From NCBI GenBank assembly GCA_026260175.1, contig JAKCWW010003269.1, positions 292-38,939 on the forward strand: DNA of 38,648 nucleotides. Direction: 5' to 3'. A program made the position numbers and the translations under genes. This document shows, piece after piece, positions 23,601-33,373 of the stretch. Within the stretch, counting starts at the first letter, position 1. The number at the start of each line of letters is the position of its first letter. The stretch comes from Reticulitermes lucifugus (lineage: Eukaryota > Arthropoda > Insecta > Blattodea > Rhinotermitidae). Below the pieces are notes generated by a model. It saw nothing but the letters and a program-made list of their open reading frames with translations, had not been told where the DNA came from and did no database searches.

Positions 23601-23702
23601 CAAAATAGGAGGATAAGTAACCTTGATTTTAGGTTTCCACCGCGAAGTTGATGAAATCTGCGGTCTTCTGGGGTATTACGCGGCGTCGTGTGGTAATTGT
23701 TT

Positions 23703-24349
23703 NNNNNNNNNNNNNNNNNNNNNNNNNNNNNNNNNNNNNNNNNNNNNNNNNNNNNNNNNNNNNNNNNNNNNNNNNNNNNNNNNNNNNNNNNNNNNNNNNN
23801 NNNNNNNNNNNNNNNNNNNNNNNNNNNNNNNNNNNNNNNNNNNNNNNNNNNNNNNNNNNNNNNNNNNNNNNNNNNNNNNNNNNNNNNNNNNNNNNNNNNN
23901 NNNNNNNNNNNNNNNNNNNNNNNNNNNNNNNNNNNNNNNNNNNNNNNNNNNNNNNNNNNNNNNNNNNNNNNNNNNNNNNNNNNNNNNNNNNNNNNNNNNN
24001 NNNNNNNNNNNNNNNNNNNNNNNNNNNNNNNNNNNNNNNNNNNNNNNNNNNNNNNNNNNNNNNNNNNNNNNNNNNNNNNNNNNNNNNNNNNNNNNNNNNN
24101 NNNNNNNNNNNNNNNNNNNNNNNNNNNNNNNNNNNNNNNNNNNNNNNNNNNNNNNNNNNNNNNNNNNNNNNNNNNNNNNNNNNNNNNNNNNNNNNNNNNN
24201 NNNNNNNNNNNNNNNNNNNNNNNNNNNNNNNNNNNNNNNNNNNNNNNNNNNNNNNNNNNNNNNNNNNNNNNNNNNNNNNNNNNNNNNNNNNNNNNNNNNN
24301 NNNNNNNNNNNNNNNNNNNNNNNNNNNNNNNNNNNNNNNNNNNNNNNNN
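23703..24349. other. Assembly gap (647 N)
   Basis: The sequence is unresolved. A LINE C-terminus starts immediately to its right, so the gap probably contains the upstream part of that element. It may also contain the promoter and leader exon of gene C. Reading frames that cross it are artefacts. Confidence 1.
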
Positions 24350-24690
24350 TGTGAGAAATGAAGAAGTATTACACAGAGTCAAGGAGGAGAGGAAGATCCT
24401 ACATACAATAAAGAGAAGAAAGGCTAACTGGATTTGTCACATCTTGCATAGGAACTGCCTTCTAAAACACGTTATTGAAGGAAAGATAGGGGGAAGGATA
24501 GAAGTGATGGGAAGACGAGGAAGAAGATGTAAGCAGCTACTGGATAACCTTAAGGAAAAGAGAGGATGCTGGAAATTGAAAGAGGAAGCACTAGATTTCA
24601 CTCTGTGGAGAACTCGCTTTGGAAGAGGCTATGGACCTGTCGTACGACAGACAGCGGAATGGATGAATGACTGAATTAATGATTGAGTGA
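24350..24690 (+). mobile_element. LINE ORF2 C-terminal fragment beside the gap
   Basis: The open frame from the gap to the stop at 24672-24674 encodes VRNEEVLHRVKEERKILHTI, then NWICHILHRNCLLKHVIEGK, GRRGRRCKQLLDNLKEKRG and WRTRFGRGYGPVVRQTAEW. These are the characteristic C-terminal blocks of the LINE proteins often annotated 'endonuclease-reverse transcriptase' in insect genomes. A (TGAA)n tail of a few units follows the stop. Catalytic domains, if present, lie in the gap. The frame is open over its visible 100 or so codons, so the copy is fairly young. Confidence 0.7.
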
Positions 24691-24963
24691 ATGAATGAAT
24701 GGCATTAAGAATTTATGAGTTTACTTAAAATCGGCCCAGGATGGTCTTTTTTGCTTATGGGAGTAAATGATGTAATTACATTTATGCATGTACTGTAAAA
24801 GCATATAAAATTTTGAAAATTAAGCACTTTTTTTTGTAAAGTCTGTGTACTATGACATGGAGAACATCTTTTGTAATGTTGTTGTCTTTGCAACAGATTT
24901 TGGATTTTCAGTTTAATCAGTGAAGTGTGTCATGACAATTTCTGGGCAGCACTATGGCAGGAG

Positions 24964-24971
24964 TATATAAG
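24964..24971 (+). promoter_or_regulatory. Weak candidate TATA box for UGT gene C
   Basis: The sequence reads GAGTATATAAGG. It lies about 350 nt upstream of the gene C ATG, but no good splice donor follows it, although the ATG sits at a likely acceptor. The region is also CpG-depleted, unlike a typical unmethylated promoter. The true promoter may be in the gap. Confidence 0.2.
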
Positions 24972-25319
24972 GAACTGTAATTAATCTGAAGGGAAATAGA
25001 CTGGTGCTGTAAATTAGATTTAGTTGGCAGAGAATTTATGAGTGCTGGACTTTGTTGTTGTTCCTGTCATTTACTTTGTATGGTTCCTTGGGCTTTGTGA
25101 TGCATAACAGTGTCACAGTGGACCTTTTTTTTTTTGTAAGGTTTTGAGTGGGGATGAAACAGACTTTCAGGTTAATAATTACAACTGTTGCCAGTGATGA
25201 TGGACATTTTGTCCATAGAACTGCTTTATTATTTTGATACTTGGTGTGCAAATGGGTTGTCTGTCTGTGATCAAAAGCATGTGACATGACACAGATTTTT
25301 GTATTCGATTTTATTGCAG

Positions 25320-26162
25320 ATGGTTCACCTAGCAACACGGTTGTTATGCTTGTCTGTCCTGGTCCTATTGCAAGTACCAGAGGATGCCCTGTGCGCCAGG
25401 TTCTTGGTTATACTTCCCACCCATGTGAAGAGTCACTTCATCATGTTGGAGCCATACTTGAAAGCCCTGGTTGCCAGGGGACATGAGCTGGTGGTGGTCA
25501 GCCACTTTCCACAGAAAGAACCAATAGTGCATTATACTGATATTGTATTAGAAGACCCCCTGATGACATCTAGTTCACAAACTGGAATTTCTGTAGAGCA
25601 GGTCCAGTCCATAAAGAATCCTATTCTGAGTGTCTTACGTCTGGCCACGTATGGGGCAAATACCTGTGAAACAGTGCTTAGTCATCCATCAGTGAAGAAA
25701 CTTATAAGGTCAGATGAGAAATTTGATGTTGTTGTTAATGAAGTTTTTCATACAGATTGTTTCTTGCCATTTGCATACAAGTTCAAAGCAATAAGTATAG
25801 GAGTCAGCACTTCTGTGTTAATGCCATGGGCTAATGACCGGATGGGCAACCCTGACAATCCATCGTACATCCCAAATCTCTTCACATCTTATTCAGACCA
25901 AATGAACTTCATTGAACGGATTCAAAATGCTCTAACTTTAGTTCTGCACAGAATGATTTATCATTTCTTCTCTGATTCTCCATCACAGCAGTTGGTACGT
26001 GAGAATTTTGGGCAGGACATTCCTGACCTGGCTGAACTTGCCGTGAACACAAGTCTTTTGCTAGTGAATAGCCACTTTAGTTTGAATGCACCTAGGCCAC
26101 TGGTATCCAGTGTTGTGGAGATTGGCGGCTTACACATCCCAAAGCCTAAGCCACTGCCCCAG
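25320..26162 (+). CDS. UGT gene C coding exon 1
   Basis: This exon has 281 codons ending KPKPLPQ before donor GTTAGA, a weak but GT-type site in the same phase 0 place as A and B. It carries the signal peptide, [45 protein letters not shown] and [13 protein letters not shown]. Compared with A and B, one residue is missing before the catalytic-type His (VKSH instead of GKSH preceded by V). Confidence 0.93.
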
Positions 26163-29100
26163 GTTAGATAAGTACTACACGTAATGTTTCCTATGTTCAC
26201 TAAAATATGGTTATATTATTGAATAAATAGAGACACTGTTAACTGTCTAATACAGCCACTATTTCTTGTGGTTTGTTACACTACACTTGACATGTTTCAA
26301 AACCCCTGATGAACCAAAAGTTTTGGAACATGGGGTATTCAATGTAACAAACTACAATAAATATAGTTGTTGCATTAAACAGTGAACATTGCCTATTTAA
26401 GCATTAATGTGTTTCACAGTCAGTGTTGTTCTCATATCATGTGACTAGAAGTAAGTAGTAGTTTGTTACCAAGTGATGTTTCTAGAACTGACAGTATTTT
26501 GAATGAAATTAAGGAAAAGTGACTCATTTTATCATTACATTTCTGTAAAAGGTGTACACAGCACAAAAATTAAAGTGGCACAAAAGTTGCTGGGATACCA
26601 TTCCAGACACTGATTTCAGTTGACATCATGATGTGTGAGGGTCCAAGACAGAGTGCAATTCAATGTTGTAGGAGACAGACTTTATGAGGTAAAAGGTAAA
26701 GGTAAAGTTCACCCTAGAACAGGCCATGAAGGCCCAGACGGGGAGTAGACGTATAGCTCTACTCTTTCTTTAACCTCGGCGCTAGATGGGGGTGGGTGGT
26801 CAACGCCACATCCCGGCCACTTTACCCCAGGAAATGACCTGGTACCCATTGTACACGAGGCTGGGTAGGCCCCAGGGCCGGTCTGGAGGGGTGCAGAAAA
26901 ACGCATACATAAATTACTCTATATAAACTTAGAAGTTAATGATAAAGGAATCCTTCACACAAACGTCCATATTATATGACAGCAAAGCATGATAAATATG
27001 AGTTTTGAAGTTTTTACAATACTGAAGATTCATATTTTTTTCTGGGTTATGACACCGTGCAATCTGGTACATGGTTGCCACAGTTTCAGGAGAACTTACT
27101 GTCTCAATCTTTACCATTTGTCCTCCATTTCATATTGTATGATGTTATAAACATCTGTAGCTTTAGAACACATGAACGGTTACTTTAGACATCATAGTTT
27201 TAAGTGGAAAAGAACTGAAGAATAGTTTAAGAAACTTGTCTTTCTGTTAGTTGCTCTATATGATATAAGCTAGCCCAAAATTGAAGTTTTATACTGACAT
27301 TGCTAAACCCTGTGGTATAATTTTCAGAGTTTGCTTCACCCACAGGATTATAAACATACAACACAGGTCTGAAATGTTGCCATGTTTGTTTTAAGCAACA
27401 TGGGACATTTAACTCACTGCATTCTACAATGGTAGGCTTGGCAAAGGAACAAAAACAGGATTAGAAATGGCCGTAGATGGAGTTAGACATATCTGCTAAT
27501 TTTTTTAATGATACTGCTTGCAGGTCATACATTGTTTCCAATAGTGATACATGTAGGAACAAATTCCTGAACCCATGTTGTAATAATTTCTGCATAACAG
27601 GTGCTTTTCATTTCTCAGGGCTTTTCAACTGATATTGGGGTCATCTTCATACTAATACTGCATGTAAGCATCCAGTGCCTTCCTACTTCTGAAGAGCTCT
27701 TTCACTTATACATTGCTGTAAATGCATTTGCTCCCATTTATGTCATGAGAATTGTGGTAGTACTGTTACAGAAGTTATTAGTTTTTGTTAGCTACAGGAA
27801 AATTGTCTATACTGCGAACATGAAATGTTATTCTATGACAGTAAATCAGACTGTTCATATGATTCCAGCATCTAAAAGAGTACTTAGATGGTGCTGCCCA
27901 TGGGGTTATCTACTTTAGTCTGGGTTCAATGCTTCAAGCCAAGACATTGCCTGATGATAAGAGGGATGCATTCCTGCAGGCATTTTCTGAGCTTCCACAG
28001 CGTGTTCTCTGGAAGTGGGAGGCAGACATATTGCCAGGACAGCCAAAGAATGTCCGGATTGAGAAGTGGTGTCCACAAAATGACATCTTAAGTAAGTCTT
28101 CATGCACAGTTGTATGTGATGCAACAGACGTTTATGGTAATATACAGAGCCATTTAATACCACTCTGATTCAATGATAAGCAGCTATGTTTTGCAACGAG
28201 ACAGATATAAATTAAATGTATAAAATCAGTGTTGTACAAAATGTATTCCTAAAGCAGATTCTGTTTTGCCAAGAGAGAAAGTTATATTAAAAACTATCTG
28301 TCCATCAAAGTGACTACTTTATGTTCTTGGAAAACCAGAAATTTTGTTATACTCATATCTGTGCTAGTGCTTCAGGAACTTTATAACTATAGAAGTCACT
28401 TCGTGTTATCTTCAAAATGTGAGATGAATTTTGAACTGTAATGTGCACAGTAACATGAAAGAAACAGAGTATGTAGTAAACTTCTCAACTTCCAGCAGCA
28501 ATGTTTTGAAACTGTAAGTAGTCACCACTTACATTTAAAATGAATCTTATAAAGTGTTAATTGCTAAGCATGGTAATGTTTAGTGCTAAGTTAAAAGGTA
28601 TGATGTTCCAGTCTGTTAAAATTCCAGAAGAGATTCTGTATGACTGCATTAAATTTATGGTTGAAAAGTGCCCTACTTAGGCATGTGGGAAGGAGGCTGT
28701 CTTGAAAGAATTTTTATAGGACTGCAGAGGTATGATGTTCCATGGAACATTAAAGGAATTTAGGGCTGAGGGTCGTTCACTGTCTTCTATTAACACTCTT
28801 GATATGTTTGTCACCATTGTACAGTATCACTTTAGCCCTTGTGGGTCCAAAGTCGAGTTAAGTCCAACAGCACTTGACACTGTATGAGGTCCAGTGTCAA
28901 GGTCAAATTGGCACATTATTTTAAAGTGTTATATGTTTGTTTTTCCTAAGCTTCTGGTATCTAGTGGCTGCTTTTGAATTCTGATGATCAGAGATTTTCT
29001 AGAAAATTAATTTGGACCAGACTGTTGTAATTCACAAGAGTAATTTGGACCACAAATGGTTAGATCCACTATTTTATTATTTTTTGTACATTTTGGTACA

Positions 29101-32100
29101 GTTATTGAATATTCACATAGTCAAGTATATGGCAGCTTTACTGTGTGTACCTCAAATATAGACATGTCTCCTTACACGTAGTAAGTTACAATGGACACAT
29201 TTATTATGGAACCACATGTATTTATTATTTTTACTATGTTGTCTGTAAGTCTTCTCTTCGAAGCTGATTAAGTTTATTATTGGAGAATGTTATTAAAATT
29301 TGCAGTATGAATACATTATTATTTGTATGCACAGTAAGATTTTTGAATTGTCATTTCATGTACCATACACATTTTGAATTCACAAAGTTTAATTAAGGCA
29401 TGACTTTAGAGTTAATATAACATAATGAGTTTGTAATAAAACTAGACTATAAAATTAATCTCTTAATCCACAATGGTGAAAGATTCCTTATTTGAAGATA
29501 ACAAATGTACTTTAAGATTACACTGCACAAATTATTTTTATGTGATGTTTAATGTTTTCTTTCTCCAAAAGTAGTCACAAGTTCTACAGTTTGGAAATTT
29601 GATGCTCATGTAGCTGAGTGTTCTTGTTACTGTGATTTATTTGCAAACTTTCTGTAAATAATATTTTCTCTTACTGAGAAGACACGACTTAAAACCTCTT
29701 GTGAAACATGCATATTTGATTGATATGATATTGTGTGAATGTTACAAGATTAATTATGGAGGTAATTTTGAAGTGGGATGCAATTTAGTGGATTGTATGG
29801 GGTACTGGTGCTGTACATGCTACTGTATATAATTTAAATTTAATTATATTTCGTTAAGCAATATTAATTGTGACTGTGTGTGTAATAGATTTTCATGTTA
29901 CCGTGCTGCTAGTTTGTCTTGCTTCGTAAACATTTCCTATTTAAGGCATTATCTTTCATTATACTTGAGTGAAGTTTAGATATGAAACACTGAAGGAGCA
30001 TATAATGTAGTTAATGTGAGCTTGTACAGAAGTTCACAGGTTATAATTTTCTGAACAGCATGCAATATAGTATTATTTTACCTTGAGTAAGTGTAAGTGC
30101 CCTGGTAGAAACGTACATCATTGTTGATGGTGTACATTGCATGAAGGCTTGGTGCAAGATTCTCAGAGTACAACAGTGTATTATACATATACGGATAGGC
30201 AAAATTTGCTAAAGGAGAGAATTCTGACACTACTACGATAAGTTCAGAATTTTTGTACTTGCAGGACATCCAAGTGTGTATGTGTTTGTGTCACATGGAG
30301 GATTGCTGAGTACCCTAGAGGCAGTATACAATGGGGTGCCTGTGGTAGGGATTCCATTCTACGGTGACCAAAGAACAAACTTGGCAAACCTGGAGGCGAG
30401 GGGCATGGGGATCCAGCTACAGTACAATAACATTACAAAGCAAAGTGTGCTGGATGCACTCCATACTGTGCTTTACCAGCCTAGGTAATTGAACATAAGA
30501 CCATATTATTTTCTGTTTACCAAATAACTATTGCGATTTTAGGTTAGGAAAATGCATTTGGAAGGTAGTGTATATGAATTCTGGTCAGCACATGATGTTC
30601 TGGCCAGTCCTGTTCATGGTTTATCTCATTAACTCCATGTGAATGCCTAAATTATGATATTTTGTACACTCCAAACAATTCTTGATTGGTTACATGAAAT
30701 TCATTGTAAGTTCTCTCTATACAGACCAAGTTTATTTACACTGCCACACAACACCATATACCGGTTATCCACATACTCACTGGGCAACATTTGTCAGTAC
30801 ATATACCACCACCATCAGGCCCAAGCACACATTTTGCAAGTATAAACCAAATGTGTCATGCATGGTACGTGAATTAAACAGTTATTTATATTCATAATAA
30901 CTAGACGGGCTGGACGATCTGGGGTTTGTATACCTACAGAGAATTTCTCTCTTCTCCAAAACTTCCAGACTGGCCGTGAGGCCCACCCATACTCCTATTC
31001 ATTGGGTGCTGGGGGCTTTTTCTGCAGGCATGAATTGGCCTAGGTGTGATGCTGACCATGCACATCCATCTTGTGCCACAGATATGAATTAGTGGAGATA
31101 TACTTCCACTCCTCCTATATGCATTCATGGTCTGTTAAGGGATAAATTTATCTTCGTTACCTTTTTTTACCTTTCAAATAGAAACTTTTTTTTACAAATC
31201 ACTGTAGTCTCTTACTACCATCCTATTATTATAAATTATCAAACATACTAAACTGGCATGTAAATCATCAAATGTAAAATTACATGCAGCTACATACATG
31301 TTGTTATGACAAGTTAACCTGTGTTTTGCTGCTAGAAGCAAATAAGTTCATGTGTTACCAATAGTGGAAAATCTGAGTTTAACAACTTGACACTTTTCAT
31401 TTTTCTAATCCATTCAGTACCCACAGACACTAATTAGAATCTAATGTCATGTAGGCCTACCAGTGCATATACCTAGTGACCAGCATAATCCTGCCCTATA
31501 AATTGTACCCTAACAAGAAGTATGTAACTAATCAAATCTGACAATGTATGCAGTGAAGTCAGGGTGCCCCTTACAAGGATACAGGGATAGTGTGGTTGAA
31601 TAGGTAGGAAATATAACAGACTGAAATTGTAACATATGGAAGATATATATTGCAGTGATAAAACTGTAATTATGTCATAAATGTTTGCTGGCCATAACAT
31701 AGGTCATTCAATGAAAAGATGGAGAGTTCAGCAACCATGAATATGAAAAAAGCCTTGAATGGCTTATGACCTGTAGCTGCTGCTGATTTGCTGGCCATGT
31801 CATGGCTCAGCTGGTTAGTTGCTTTCTTCTCACTGTGGAGGCCTAGGGTTTGATCTGAGGGCAATCTATGAGGAACTTGTGGTGGACGAAGTGACACTGG
31901 GATGAGTTTTATTCTGAGTACTTCATTTTCCTCCAGTCAGTTATCATTCCACCAGTGCCATATATTCATATTCACCTCTTTAACTGTCTTCATTGTAATA
32001 TTATGCAGTGCCTAGAAGATGTCTTACTGTTTTTGACATAATACAGTGTTTCATTGTTACATTGTTTCAAATCCTTTCTGTTGGAAGGAAGAATTTTGAA

Positions 32101-32651
32101 AGCTGCTGCACTCTAGAAGAAGAAGGGAAGCAATTTGAACAGTTTTCGTCTGCTTTGAGCAGGCAGTGGTTGAAAATCTTTATTTTGGTCTAGCAGATTT
32201 TTTGCTATTATACAGCAATCCAAATTTAAAGAGTAAAGGGAAAAAATACTGCTGTCAGAATAGAAACACACAACAGATTAATTGATAAACAATCAAAAGT
32301 TTGTAGGCTAGATACTGACAACACTGCTAAATAAACTGCAGATCATTAATAATCAGAATTTTGTTTGACAGGTATATAAAGAATGCACGGCACACATCAC
32401 GCATATTCCGCGATAGACCTCAATCTGCTCTGGACACTGCTGTCTTCTGGACTGAGTATGTCATCAGACATGGTGGTGCACCACACCTTCAATCTGCAGC
32501 TGTGAAACTGGCCTGGTACCAATACCTGCTAATAGATATCATCATACTGATGTTGGGAAGTGTCTTCATCTCTCTCCTTGTAGTCAGAAAACTTCTCAGA
32601 TTGCTCTTGAGTTCCAAGAAGGTGCCAAAGAAGAAGGATAAACAGCAATGA
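25320..32651 (+). CDS. UGT gene C, UDP-glycosyltransferase (complete coding part, 4 exons)
   Basis: The coding join is 25320-26162, 27869-28091, 30265-30484, 32372-32651: 1566 nt, 521 aa plus stop. It has the same exon phases (0, 1, 2) and the same exon 2 and 3 lengths as gene A. Seen: an N-terminal signal peptide (about residues 1-25), catalytic-type His in VKSHF (H39), partner Asp in FHTDCF (D146), the UDP-sugar signature [19 protein letters not shown] ending in YGDQ, one transmembrane helix, and a C-terminal KDKQQ, which fits the KxKxx ER-retrieval pattern. The ATG at 25320 directly follows TTTTATTGCAG, as in gene A; an upstream in-frame ATG at 25299 would then be intronic. The gene is opposite in orientation to A, B and D, and lies in a CpG-poor domain unlike them. 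Substrate is unknown. Confidence 0.93.
26233..26385. mobile_element. Fold-back element in gene C intron 1
   Basis: The arms at 26233-26302 and 26317-26385 are imperfect reverse complements: GTGGTTTGTTACAC against ATGTAACAAACTAC, and ACATGTTTCAAAAC against GTTTTGGAACATG. The spacer is about 15 bp. The core resembles the TGTTTCGGC cores of the elements at 19.6 and 36.1 kb with CpG replaced by CA or TG. Confidence 0.6.
26690..26900 (+). repeat. Interspersed repeat family X, copy 5
   Basis: It begins with tandem GGTAAA-type units, then has GTATAGCTCTACTC, TTAACCTCGGCGCTAGATGG, GGTGGGTGGTCAACGCCAC, CCCGGCCACTTTACCCC and GACCTGGTACCCATTG, ending near GAGGCTGGGTAGGCC. It keeps about ten CpGs inside an otherwise CpG-poor intron, so it looks like a recent insertion. 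The GGTAAA units at this end may be the element's 3' tail in the opposite orientation. Confidence 0.65.
27869..28091 (+). CDS. UGT gene C coding exon 2
   Basis: It starts after ATGATTCCAG in phase 0 and ends at donor GTAAGT in phase 1; 223 nt. It encodes [20 protein letters not shown], then [26 protein letters not shown] and [19 protein letters not shown], aligning residue for residue with gene A exon 2. The acceptor has a poor pyrimidine tract. Confidence 0.92.
28092..30264 (+). other. Intron 2 of UGT gene C
   Basis: This 2.2-kb intron is AT-rich and nearly CpG-free. No repeat with clear boundaries and no coding sequence were recognised. Confidence 0.6.
30265..30484 (+). CDS. UGT gene C coding exon 3 (UDP-sugar signature)
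   Basis: This 220-nt exon runs from acceptor TTTGTACTTGCAG to donor GTAATT, phase 1 to phase 2. It encodes [20 protein letters not shown], then [20 protein letters not shown] and the [12 protein letters not shown] block. All positions of the family signature are met, including Ser before HGG and the final DQ. Confidence 0.93.
30905..31130 (-). repeat. Interspersed repeat family X, copy 6 (minus, decayed)
   Basis: The reverse complement contains GGTCAGCATCACACCTAGGC, GCCTGCAGAAAAAGCCCC, then GAATAGGAGTATGGGTGGGC and CCAGTCTGGAAG. These align to the core of the 15345 copy. CpG positions in that copy are mostly TG or CA here, consistent with long residence in the CpG-poor domain. Confidence 0.5.
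31798..31995 (+). mobile_element. tRNA-derived SINE, family 1 (copy 2)
   Basis: An A-box-like TGGCTCAGCTGGTTAG (31803) and a B-box-like GGGTTTGATCTG (31847) are spaced as in a tRNA gene. They are followed by CTTGTGGTGGACGAAGTGAC and CCACCAGTGCCATATTCATA-type body sequence shared with 3640-3715. The element lies in intron 3 of gene C. Confidence 0.75.
32372..32651 (+). CDS. UGT gene C coding exon 4 (membrane anchor)
   Basis: It starts after TTTTGTTTGACAG and completes a phase 2 codon. It encodes [20 protein letters not shown], then [14 protein letters not shown], a transmembrane helix beginning [12 protein letters not shown] and a lysine-rich tail ending KKKDKQQ. An upstream alternative reading (from 32361) is intron sequence. 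Confidence 0.93.
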
Positions 32652-33361
32652 TTTAATGAATGTTGTTGCTGTCATGTAAACATGAATTATTTATGTATTT
32701 ACTTATTAAGGTTTTTGTTTTTACAAATATGCTTTCTGTGTTCTGTTGTCTTGCCATGATAATTTAATAAGGTATTGTACTTCATGGGTACTGAAGCAAC
32801 AAGTCTGACCCCTTTTGCCATAATAACAAGCCTGCCTTGTGGGTATAAAGAAGGGCTGGATTTACACAAGTCTAACTTGACCGTTTTAAGGAAATTATAC
32901 CTTTCTTTTGGGCATTTAAGTAGGGTTCAAAGACCACAAAGCACATCTGTTAAAGAGAGCCTCAAGGTGTTGAACAAGTAATTCCAAGGGCTACAGTGGG
33001 TATGCTAAACAAGGATGAACTTACGATCAACCGAGGTTATGAACAAAATTTCATTTCGACCGACTTTTCGAATTGTATTTAACATCTATCTGATTAACCT
33101 TTTTTGTATTTCGTCAAAGAAACACCGTTCTTATTATTTTGCAACTGAAAGGCTACCCATTTGAATTACTGCCGACCTGCTGGAGGGTGTATATTTCACC
33201 TCATTTCGTATTTTCGACTTGTGATCAATTCAACTTAGGACCACATGTTCAGAACTTATTCTGCTTGTAAGTCGGGGAGTACATTAATATATTTTTAAAA
33301 TGCTGATAGTTAACAATTATTTATAGAGTTACAAATGCATCTATATTTTATATCTGTTAAT
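32652..33361. other. 3' flank of gene C
   Basis: The first 300 bases are CpG-poor and probably 3' UTR. No canonical AATAAA was found close to the stop; AATAAG occurs near 32767. CpG returns at about 33.0 kb, which may mark the end of the transcription unit. No gene is recognised. Confidence 0.45.
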
Positions 33362-33373
33362 AAGCTGCATCTT
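33362..33373 (+). repeat. Target-site duplication of LINE, left copy
   Basis: AAGCTGCATCTT is repeated exactly at 35242-35253, just outside the retrotransposon. Confidence 0.7.

Larger units (their letters stand above)
18568..23702. other. Gene-free, CpG-rich interval upstream of B and of the gap
   Basis: It contains a fold-back element (19593-19895), a family X copy (20510-20650) and otherwise unassigned sequence. Open frames at 18932-19240 and 21672-22037 (both strands) match nothing recognised. CpG is abundant, about 44 in 18781-19800 by eye, in contrast with the gene C domain. No further UGT exon was seen. Confidence 0.5.
24350..32950. other. CpG-depleted domain over UGT gene C
   Basis: By-eye counts give about 2 CpG in 31201-32220 and about 4 in 28201-29220, against about 44 in 18781-19800. 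There are almost none in 24750-25300. CpG becomes common again from about 33026 (ACGATC, ACCGAGG). The left limit falls in the gap. This pattern is the usual trace of germline cytosine methylation across a transcribed gene; the cause is inferred. Confidence 0.75.

Noticed and set aside
23600-24674. Very long reading frames across the gap region
   Set aside because: They consist mainly of N-derived residues. Only the real sequence from 24350 onward supports coding, and that part is a LINE fragment.
24964-24971. TATATAAG as the main promoter of gene C
   Set aside because: No usable donor follows although the ATG sits at an acceptor, and the surroundings are CpG-depleted. Kept only as a weak feature.
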